Under the pieces are notes generated by a model, which worked only from the letters and a program-made list of their open reading frames with translations, was not told the DNA's origin and made no database searches. A stretch of 64,000 nucleotides of DNA. It comes from Streptomyces sp. NBC_00239. GTDB taxonomy: Bacteria > Actinomycetota > Actinomycetes > Streptomycetales > Streptomycetaceae. The stretch spans positions 7,378,001 through 7,442,000 of the forward strand of contig NZ_CP108095.1 of the NCBI RefSeq assembly GCF_036194065.1, written 5' to 3'. The position numbers and the translations under genes were made by a program. Below, piece after piece: positions 57,700 through 64,000 of this stretch. The first letter of the stretch is position 1. Each line of letters begins with the position of its first letter.

Positions 57700-59139
57700 A
57701 TGACGGAAGCCGTGGAGTACGACGTCGTGGTCCTCGGCGGGGGACCGGCCGGCGAGAACGTCGTGGACCGGACCCGCGCCGCGGGACTCACCACCGCCGT
57801 GGTGGAATCCGAGCTGGTCGGCGGCGAATGCTCGTACTGGGCCTGCGTGCCCAGCAAGGCCCTGCTGCGCCCGGCTCTCGCCCGCGCCGACGCGCGCCGG
57901 GTACCGGGCCTCGCCGCCGCCGTGCGGGGGCCGCTGGACGCGCCCGCCGTGCTCGCCCACCGCGACTGGTGGACCGGGCACTGGAAGGACGACGGCCAGG
58001 TGGACTGGCTCGGCTCCATCGGCGCGCACCTCTACCGCGGCCACGGCCGGCTCTACGGGGAGAGGAAGGTCGCCGTCACCAGCCCCGAGGGCGACCACCA
58101 CATCCTGGTCGCCCGGCACGCCGTGGTCCTCGCCACCGGCACCCGCGCCGTCGTCCCCGATCTGCCCGGCGTCGCCGGAGCCCGGCCCTGGACCAGCCGT
58201 GAGGCCACCGGCTCCCAGCACGTGCCGGACCGCCTCGCCGTCGTCGGCGGCTCCGTCGTCGCCGTGGAGATGGCCACCGCGTACCAGGCCCTCGGCTCCC
58301 GCGTGACCGTGCTGGTCCGCGGCGCCGGCCTGCTGCCTCGGATGGAGCCCTTCGCGGGCGAACTGGTCGCCGAGAGCCTGCGCGAGGCCGGCGCGGACGT
58401 CCGTACCGGCGTCACGGTGGAGGCATTGGTCCGCGACGGCACCACCGGACCCGTCACCGTCGTCCTGGCCGGCGGCGAGACCGTCGAGGCCGACGAGGTG
58501 CTCTTCGCGACCGGACGCTCCCCGCGCACCGAGGACATCGGGCTCGACACCGTCGGCCTCGAAGCCGGCGGCTGGCTCTCCGTCGACGACAGCTGCCGGG
58601 TGCACGGCAGCGACTGGCTGTACGCCGTCGGGGACGTCAACCACCGCGCCCTGATGACCCATCAGGGCAAGTACCAGGCCCGCGTCGCGGGCGCGGCCAT
58701 CGCCGCACGGGCCGCCGGCACACCCCCGCTGGACACCGCCCCCTGGGGCGCCCACGCGGCGACCGCCGACACCGCGGCCCTCCCCCAGGTGGTCTTCACC
58801 GACCCGGAGGCCGCCGCCGTCGGACTGAGCCTCGCCGAAGCCGAGCGGGCCGGGCACCGGGTCCGCGCCGTCGACCACGACCTCGGCGCCGTCACGGGCG
58901 CCGGGCTCTACGCACACGGCTACCGCGGCCGCGCCCGGATGGTCGTCGACCTGGACCGCGAGGTCGTGCTCGGCGCCACCTTCGTCGGCCCGGGCGTGAG
59001 CGAACTCCTGCACTCCGCCACGATCGCCGTCGCGGGCGAGGTCCCACTCGCCCGGCTGTGGCACGCCGTCCCCGCCTTCCCGACCGTCAGCGAGGTCTGG
59101 CTGCGGCTCCTGGAGGCCTACCGCGACGGGCCGGCCTGA
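57700..59139 (+). CDS. Pyridine nucleotide-disulfide oxidoreductase family flavoprotein
   Basis: 479-aa FAD/NAD(P)H enzyme related to mercuric reductase and dihydrolipoyl dehydrogenase. FAD fold VVVLGGGPAGENVV is followed by a redox pair in VGGECSYWACVPSKALL (Cys44, Cys49). An NAD(P) fold (LAVVGGSVVAVEMATAYQALG), the second FAD motif (LYAVGDVN) and the C-terminal HAVPAFPTVSEVWLRLLE with its His-Glu-like base region follow. The central CSYWAC differs from the usual CLNxGC, and no N-terminal metal-binding domain is present. Natural substrate unknown; a small disulfide or quinone is possible. Confidence 0.85.
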   Translation: MTEAVEYDVVVLGGGPAGENVVDRTRAAGLTTAVVESELVGGECSYWACVPSKALLRPALARADARRVPGLAAAVRGPLDAPAVLAHRDWWTGHWKDDGQVDWLGSIGAHLYRGHGRLYGERKVAVTSPEGDHHILVARHAVVLATGTRAVVPDLPGVAGARPWTSREATGSQHVPDRLAVVGGSVVAVEMATAYQALGSRVTVLVRGAGLLPRMEPFAGELVAESLREAGADVRTGVTVEALVRDGTTGPVTVVLAGGETVEADEVLFATGRSPRTEDIGLDTVGLEAGGWLSVDDSCRVHGSDWLYAVGDVNHRALMTHQGKYQARVAGAAIAARAAGTPPLDTAPWGAHAATADTAALPQVVFTDPEAAAVGLSLAEAERAGHRVRAVDHDLGAVTGAGLYAHGYRGRARMVVDLDREVVLGATFVGPGVSELLHSATIAVAGEVPLARLWHAVPAFPTVSEVWLRLLEAYRDGPA

Positions 59140-59150
59140 GCCGCTGCCCC

Positions 59151-59176
59151 GCCGGGCGCCGCCGACGCCGCCCGGC
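59151..59176 (+). terminator. Stem-loop after the flavin oxidoreductase gene
   Basis: GCCGGGCG (59151-59158) and CGCCCGGC (59169-59176) form a perfect 8-bp stem 11 nt after the stop, separating this unit from the RNA-repair operon. Confidence 0.5.
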
Positions 59177-59291
59177 CCGCGGCCCGCACCCGCGGTGACC
59201 TGCGACGCTCCCGGCCGGCCGGGAACCTAAATGATTACCGGCCGGCACCTCCCACGCGTGAGAATGACGCATCACCAACGGGAGGAACCCC

Positions 59292-60500
59292 ATGAGCCAG
59301 GTCCACCTGACTCTGCACGACCTGCTGCCGCCGCAGGAACTGGCGCAGGCCCTCGACGCCGGGCACGTCATCCGCAAGCGGCACCCCCGACTGCCGCTGT
59401 CGCTCTACACGTACACGCGCGCGTGCCAGTACGAGCAGGTCTGGAACACCGCCACCACCCGCTGCCGCGGACTCGTCGCCGACGACGTCACCGGCACGGT
59501 CGTGGCACTGCCGCTGCCGAAGTTCTTCAACGTCGGCGAGCACGAGGCAGGCCGGCCGTACGCGCCCGCCCTGCCCGACGAGCCGTTCGAGGTGTACGAC
59601 AAGGTCGACGGCAGCCTCGCCGTGGTCTTCCACTACGCGGACCGCTGGCAGGTCGCCTCCCGGGGATCCTTCACCAGCGAACAGGCGACCTGGGCCCAGC
59701 GCCGCCTGGACACCGCGGACACCACCGCGCTGACCCCGGGCGTGACCTACCTCGCCGAGATCCTCTACCCGCAGAACCGCATCGTCGTCGACTACGGCGA
59801 CCGCCGCGACCTGGTGCTCCTCGCCGCCTTCGACGCGGCCGGCGCGGAAGTCCCGCTGGCCGACGCCGCACCCGCCTGGGCGGGCATCGGCTCCGTCGTC
59901 ACGGTCTGGCCGGCGATGCCGCTGCCCGAGCTGATCGCGCTGACGACCTCGAACACGCGGCCCGACGGCGCCGGGGCCACCGGGACCGACGCCGAGGGCT
60001 TCGTGCTCCGCTTCGCCTCCGGGGTACGGGCCAAGGCCAAGTTCTCCGAGTACGTGCGCCTGCACAAGGTGCTGACCGGGGTGACCGAGCGGGACATCTG
60101 GCGCAGCCACGGCATCCAGCGGTTCGCCGGACTGCCCGCCGGGCAGGTCGCGCAGGCCCTCGGCTGCTCCGTCGCGGACGTCGAGGCCTCCGGCGACAAG
60201 CCCCTCGACGCGCTGCTGGAGCAGGTGCCCGACGAGTTCGACGCCTGGGTGCGCGAGCGGATCGAGGGCATGGAGACCGCGGCCGCGCGCCGCGAGGCGG
60301 CCGTCGACGAGGCGTTCGACGCGCTGTCGCCGTTCGCCGCCGACCGGGCCGCCTTCGCACGCGCCGCCAAGGCACTGCCGGACCGCGGCATCCGGGCCGC
60401 CGTCTTCCTGCGCCTCGACGGGCGCCGCACCGACCTGGTCGGATGGCGCTCCGTACGGCCGGAGGCCGCCGACCCGTTCACGACCGATGAGGAGAACTGA
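59292..60500 (+). CDS. RNA ligase, T4 Rnl1-like
   Basis: 402-aa nucleotidyltransferase-fold RNA ligase. Motif I is YDKVDGSLAVV with the adenylated Lys104, close to Lys99 of T4 Rnl1. VTYLAEILYPQNRIVVDY, EGFVLRF and RAKAKFSEYVRLHKVL correspond to motifs IIIa, IV and V. It joins 5'-phosphate and 3'-hydroxyl RNA ends using ATP. ATG 59292 follows GGGAGGA at good spacing. It forms an operon (3-nt gap) with a Pnkp-like end-healing enzyme, giving a complete heal-and-seal pathway, most likely for cleaved tRNA. Confidence 0.88.
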   Translation: MSQVHLTLHDLLPPQELAQALDAGHVIRKRHPRLPLSLYTYTRACQYEQVWNTATTRCRGLVADDVTGTVVALPLPKFFNVGEHEAGRPYAPALPDEPFEVYDKVDGSLAVVFHYADRWQVASRGSFTSEQATWAQRRLDTADTTALTPGVTYLAEILYPQNRIVVDYGDRRDLVLLAAFDAAGAEVPLADAAPAWAGIGSVVTVWPAMPLPELIALTTSNTRPDGAGATGTDAEGFVLRFASGVRAKAKFSEYVRLHKVLTGVTERDIWRSHGIQRFAGLPAGQVAQALGCSVADVEASGDKPLDALLEQVPDEFDAWVRERIEGMETAAARREAAVDEAFDALSPFAADRAAFARAAKALPDRGIRAAVFLRLDGRRTDLVGWRSVRPEAADPFTTDEEN

Positions 60501-60503
60501 CCC

Positions 60504-61421
60504 GTGCCCTTCGTACACGTCATGACGGGGCTGCCCGCCTCGGGGAAGACGACGGCCGCCCGCCGGCTCCAGGAGGAGGCCGGGGGCCGGATGCGCCGGG
60601 TCAACCTCGACGACCTGCGGGCCATGCTCGACGTGCCCGCCGAGGACCGGGGCCGCTCGCACGGGCACGAGCAGACCGTGCTGGCGGTGCAGGACGCCGC
60701 GGTGCGCGCGGCCGTCGAGGACGGCTTCGACGTGGTCGTCGACAACACGCACCTGACCCCGCACATCCCCAAGCGCCTGAAGGCCGCCGTCACGGGCCTG
60801 GCCGCCACCTTCGTCGTGCACGACTTCACGGACGTGCCCGTCGAGGAGTGCGTGCGGCGCGACGCCGCCCGGGAGCGCGGCGTCGGCGAGGAGATCATCA
60901 GGATCCTCGCCGACAAGCACACGAAGGCCACCCGGGGCGGCTGGCGGCTCACCGCGGACTGGCTCAACCAGCGGCCGGGCGTCGAGCCGTACGTGGCCGA
61001 CCCGGCGCTGCCCGCGGCGGTGCTGTGCGACATCGACGGCACCCTCGCGCTGCGCGGGGACCGCGGCCCGTACGACTTCACGCGCTGCGAACTCGACCTG
61101 CTGAACGTGCCGGTCCGCCGGGCGCTGGCCGCGTTCCGGCGGGCCGACGGCGACACGATCGTGCTGCTCTCGGGGCGCAGCGAGGAGTACCGGACGCAGA
61201 CGGAGGCCTGGCTGCGGCGGTACGACGTGCCGTACGACGAGCTGTGGATGCGCGCGGAGAGCGACGGGCGCAGCGACGACATCGTGAAGGCGGAACTGTT
61301 CGACCGGCACGTCCGGCACCGGTTCGCGGTCCGGGTGTCGCTGGACGACCGGGACCGGGTGGTCGCGGTGTGGCGCCGGATGGGCCTGCCCACCTGGCAG
61401 GTCAACTACGGCAACTTCTAG
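60504..61421 (+). CDS. T4 Pnkp-like polynucleotide 5'-kinase/3'-phosphatase
   Basis: 305-aa two-domain enzyme. The N-terminal P-loop kinase has GLPASGKTTAARR (from residue 9) and NLDDLRAML with the catalytic-type Asp, followed by VVVDNTHLTP. The C-terminal HAD phosphatase has Asp176-Ile-Asp178 (CDIDGTLAL), LLSGRSEEYRTQTEAWL and SLDDRDRVVAVWRRMGLPTWQV. This is the same domain order as T4 Pnkp. It would remove the 3'-phosphate or cyclic phosphate and phosphorylate the 5' end before sealing by the upstream ligase. GTG 60504 with GAGGAG upstream. Confidence 0.88.
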   Translation: MPFVHVMTGLPASGKTTAARRLQEEAGGRMRRVNLDDLRAMLDVPAEDRGRSHGHEQTVLAVQDAAVRAAVEDGFDVVVDNTHLTPHIPKRLKAAVTGLAATFVVHDFTDVPVEECVRRDAARERGVGEEIIRILADKHTKATRGGWRLTADWLNQRPGVEPYVADPALPAAVLCDIDGTLALRGDRGPYDFTRCELDLLNVPVRRALAAFRRADGDTIVLLSGRSEEYRTQTEAWLRRYDVPYDELWMRAESDGRSDDIVKAELFDRHVRHRFAVRVSLDDRDRVVAVWRRMGLPTWQVNYGNF

Positions 61422-61434
61422 GGATCGGTCGGCC

Positions 61435-61466
61435 GGCGGGCCGGGGCCTTCGCGGGCCGGCCCGCC
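61435..61466. terminator. Stem-loop between the RNA-repair operon and the LysR gene
   Basis: GGCGGGCCGG (61435-61444) pairs perfectly with CCGGCCCGCC (61457-61466), 14 nt after the Pnkp stop. It lies in a convergent gap and may act in both directions. A short GTGCCGGGCAGCA repeat follows. Confidence 0.6.
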
Positions 61467-61601
61467 GTGCCGGGCAGCAGTGCCGGGCAGCAGTGCCGAG
61501 CCGCGTGCCGGGCCGCGTGTTGGGCCGCTGTGCGGGCCGGGCGGCTCCGCTCCGGTTCCGCTTGCCCGCTGGGACGCGGCGGGCGAGAGGTGTGCGGCCG
61601 G

Positions 61602-62561
61602 TCAGTCCAGCACCGGGTGCAGCTCCGGGCGGGCCTCCCACCAGGCCTGGTGGAAGGGGTTGTTGGGGACGTTCGCGAGGTAGGCCCGGCCGGCCGCGCG
61701 GTAGAGCAGGTCGGCCTGGCGGGCGGAGACCGCCGAGCGGTTCCAGGCCAGCCGGATGCGCCCGGTGACCGGGTCGCCGGCGATCGGCACCATGACCGTG
61801 CCCTCGGCGGGCGCGGCCGTCGGCTGGCTGAGGGAGACCGCGCGGCCCGCGGCGATCAGGTCGTAGTGCATCTTGCGGTCGGTGATGCGGTAGCGCAGTG
61901 ACGGGGTGAACCCGGCCTTCGCGCAGGCGTCGGCGAGCGCCTCGGGGCCGCCGTCGTCGTCCTCGACCATCGTCATCCACGACTCGCCCGCCAGGTCGGC
62001 CAGTTCCACCCGGCCGCGGCCGGCCAGCGGGTGCGCCGCCGACATGCGCACGCAGAACGGCTCCTTCTGGATGAGCGTACGGGCCGCCGTGCCCGCCGGC
62101 AGCGGCACTTCGTGGTCGTTGACCTCGCCGTACGCGATGACGTCGTACTGGCCGGCGCCCAGCATCCGGGTCAGCGCGGTCGCCGAGTCCTCCAGGCTCA
62201 CCGCGATGTCCTGACCCTCCATCACGTCATCGATCTGGACCAGCAGTTCGTCGAGCAGTACCAGCAGGATGCAGCCGAGCCGCAGCGGTGTGTCGGTGGC
62301 GACGGCCCGGGCTCCGGCGACCAGTTCGTCCATCTCGCCGAGCACCCGGCGGGCCTTGGAGAGCACGAACTCGCCCAGCGGGGTGGGCTCGACGCCGTTG
62401 CGGCCGCGGACGAAGAGCTCGCCGCCCGCGACCCGTTCGATGCGGCGGAGCTGGGCGGACAGGGCAGGCTGCGACACCCCGAGGCGGTGGGCCGCGCGTC
62501 CCAGACTTCCCGCTTCCGCTATCCGGCAGACCGCTTCCAGATGCCTCAACTCCAGCTGCAT
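61602..62561 (-). CDS. LysR family transcriptional regulator
   Basis: 319-aa regulator with the N-terminal LysR winged helix (LRHLEAVCRIAEAGSLGRAAHRLGVSQPALSAQLRRIERVAGGELFVRGRNGVEPTPLGEFVL) and a C-terminal type-2 periplasmic-binding-like effector domain. ATG 62561 is the standard family start. It is divergent from the secreted M4 protease gene, an arrangement known for regulated extracellular proteases in Streptomyces, so it probably controls that gene. The 135-bp gap should hold its T-n11-A boxes. Confidence 0.87.
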   Translation of the reverse strand: MQLELRHLEAVCRIAEAGSLGRAAHRLGVSQPALSAQLRRIERVAGGELFVRGRNGVEPTPLGEFVLSKARRVLGEMDELVAGARAVATDTPLRLGCILLVLLDELLVQIDDVMEGQDIAVSLEDSATALTRMLGAGQYDVIAYGEVNDHEVPLPAGTAARTLIQKEPFCVRMSAAHPLAGRGRVELADLAGESWMTMVEDDDGGPEALADACAKAGFTPSLRYRITDRKMHYDLIAAGRAVSLSQPTAAPAEGTVMVPIAGDPVTGRIRLAWNRSAVSARQADLLYRAAGRAYLANVPNNPFHQAWWEARPELHPVLD

Positions 62562-62696
62562 TTCAGCAGCGTACGGTCCGCGCGGCGACGGCACCATAAC
62601 CCGCGTCTTATGCCCGATGAGATGTCCCTGACATGTGCCGTTCACACCCATACTCGGCGCGTCCCCACCCCGTCTCCCCCCACGAACGGAGCAGAC

Positions 62697-64000
62697 GTGC
62701 AGTCCACCAGACTGACCGCCACCGTGGCGGCCCTGGCGTTGACCGCGAGCCTCGCCGGCGCGATCGCCGGCACCGCCTCGGCCGCCCCCCGCCAGCAGCC
62801 CGTGCCTCCCCAGCAGGGCAAGTCCCTGGCGCTCGCCGCCGCCGACCGGGCCGCCGCGAGCGGCCTCGACGGCCTGCGGCACGGCGCCGACGAGGACCTC
62901 GTCCGCACCGCGGTGACCCCCTGGGCGAACGGCCTCTACTACGCCGCCTACGAGCGCACCTACCGCGGCCTGCCCGTGGTGGGCGGCGACGCTGTCGTCC
63001 TCACCGACAGCCGGGGCAAGGTCCGCGACATCGCCGCGGCCGCCGCGCCCGCCATCCGCGTCGGCACCACGGCCAAGGTCACCAAGGCCGCCGCCCTCGC
63101 CACCGCCCGCAAGCAGCTCGCCAAGGTCGAGAGCGCGAGCGCGCCCCGGCTGACGGTCCTCATCAAGGGCGGCAAGGCCGTACTCGCCTGGCGCACCACG
63201 GTCAGCGGCCGCACCGCCAAGAACGCGCCGAGCGTCCTCGACACCTTCGTGGACGCCCGCACCGGCGCCGTCACCCGGTCCACCGACAAGATCCTGCACG
63301 CGGACGGCCGCGGCTACCACAACGGCAACGTCACCATCGACACCGCCGCGTCCTCGATGACCGACACCAGCCGCGGCGGCTTCAAGTGCGGCGGCCAGAA
63401 CGGCAGCGCGTACACCGGATCCTCGCCCTGGGGCAACGGCGGCGCCAACGACCTCGTGACCGCCTGCGTCGACATCATGTACGCGGCCCAGCGCGAGTCC
63501 GACATGCTCAAGAACTGGTTCGGGTACAACGGGATCAACGGCCAGGGCGGCATGGTCCCCGCCCGCGCCGGCCTCAGCGAGGTCAACGCCTACTACGACG
63601 GCACCAAGACCACGTACGGCCGCAACCAGAACCAGACCAACCAGCTCACCGGCATCGACGTCGTGGCACACGAGTACGGCCACGAGATCTTCGACAAGAC
63701 GCCGGGCAGCTCGGGTTCGAGCAACGAGAACGGTGGGATGAACGAATCCACCGGTGACATCTTCGGCGCGCTGACCGAGCACTACGCGAACAACCCGAAC
63801 GACACCCCGGACTACACCGTCGGCGAGAAGCTGAACTTCCTCGGCGACAACAAGCCCATCCGGTACATGTACAACCCGTCGCTCGCCAACAACGACCCCA
63901 ACTGTTACAACCAGTTGACCTCCGGCACCGAGGTGCACGCCGCGGCCGGACCGCAGAACCACTGGTTCTACCTGCTGGCCGAGGGCTCCAGCCCGGGCGG
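62697..64000 (+). CDS. M4 family (thermolysin-like) secreted metallopeptidase, partial
   Basis: 434 codons are visible; the gene runs past the right edge. GTG 62697 follows CGGAG. A Sec signal (LTATVAALALTASLAGAIAGTASA) is followed by an FTP/PepSY-type propeptide (about residues 35-200) and the peptidase domain. The zinc site is HEYGH (325-329), and Glu350 in GGMNESTGDIFG is the third ligand. VHAAAGPQNHWFYLLAEG begins the C-terminal thermolysin half. It should be an extracellular neutral protease activated by propeptide removal, divergent from its likely LysR regulator. Confidence 0.9.
   Translation, partial: MQSTRLTATVAALALTASLAGAIAGTASAAPRQQPVPPQQGKSLALAAADRAAASGLDGLRHGADEDLVRTAVTPWANGLYYAAYERTYRGLPVVGGDAVVLTDSRGKVRDIAAAAAPAIRVGTTAKVTKAAALATARKQLAKVESASAPRLTVLIKGGKAVLAWRTTVSGRTAKNAPSVLDTFVDARTGAVTRSTDKILHADGRGYHNGNVTIDTAASSMTDTSRGGFKCGGQNGSAYTGSSPWGNGGANDLVTACVDIMYAAQRESDMLKNWFGYNGINGQGGMVPARAGLSEVNAYYDGTKTTYGRNQNQTNQLTGIDVVAHEYGHEIFDKTPGSSGSSNENGGMNESTGDIFGALTEHYANNPNDTPDYTVGEKLNFLGDNKPIRYMYNPSLANNDPNCYNQLTSGTEVHAAAGPQNHWFYLLAEGSSPG

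Overview
The window is a very G+C-rich actinobacterial chromosome segment. Start codons are ATG or GTG, most genes have clear GGAGG-type ribosome binding sites, genes often overlap as ATGA or GTGA, and the gene content points to Streptomyces. Family markers include an NsdA/NsdB-type regulator, a DUF397 protein, an SCO4226-like small protein, a split LAL-type regulator and an egtABCD cluster next to olsB-olsA. That last pairing recalls the left-arm neighbourhood of S. coelicolor (from memory), so an arm or sub-arm position is likely. I saw no rRNA, tRNA, insertion sequence or CRISPR array.

Layout. 0.1-4.2 kb: a four-gene operon (crotonase, double OB-fold/zinc-ribbon protein, two thiolase-fold lipid-transfer proteins) behind a perfect KstR-type box, resembling the mycobacterial steroid genes around Rv3516-Rv3523. 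4.4-8.9 kb: a small DUF397 protein with a minisatellite, a frameshifted LAL regulator and a hypothetical protein. 9-12.2 kb: a Tat-exported 3-ketosteroid dehydrogenase-like flavoprotein and an aminoglycoside-phosphotransferase-fold kinase. 12.5-16.1 kb: an NsdA/B-like regulator, a PAS-SpoIIE phosphatase and an SCO4226-like protein. 16.4-21.3 kb: a two-subunit molybdopterin/2Fe-2S dehydrogenase and a KimA-like potassium symporter. 21.7-28 kb: stand-alone trpF divergent from a TetR gene, a GNAT, a truncated IclR-like HTH gene, a large helicase and a HAD hydrolase.

28-42.4 kb looks like a glycan-use region. It holds an AraC regulator divergent from a GH35 beta-galactosidase, an unusual secreted-hydrolase/ABC-ATPase fusion with its permease, a GH101 endo-alpha-N-acetylgalactosaminidase, a CapA-like protein, a phosphatase, dodecin and a sugar-binding lipoprotein behind a DasR-like site. 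42.5-48.5 kb: ornithine-lipid genes (olsB-olsA) converging on, and overlapping, the ergothioneine operon (egtABCD, minus strand). 48.9-53.7 kb: a PemK/MazF toxin coupled to an amidase, then an MFS transporter divergent from a LacI regulator.

54.3-59.1 kb: a PcaF-like thiolase, a benzaldehyde-dehydrogenase-like ALDH, thioredoxin and a disulfide-type flavin reductase, suggesting aromatic-acid/aldehyde catabolism with redox support. 59.3-61.4 kb: a two-gene RNA-repair operon (T4 Rnl1-like ligase and T4 Pnkp-like end-healing enzyme). 61.6 kb to the end: a LysR regulator divergent from a secreted M4 metallopeptidase that runs off the window.

Intergenic DNA is rich in structure. A dispersed inverted-repeat family occurs at about 8.1, 21.4 and 53.9 kb, with two copies nearly identical over about 165 bp. 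Many short tandem repeats and several palindromes lie upstream of regulator or operon starts.
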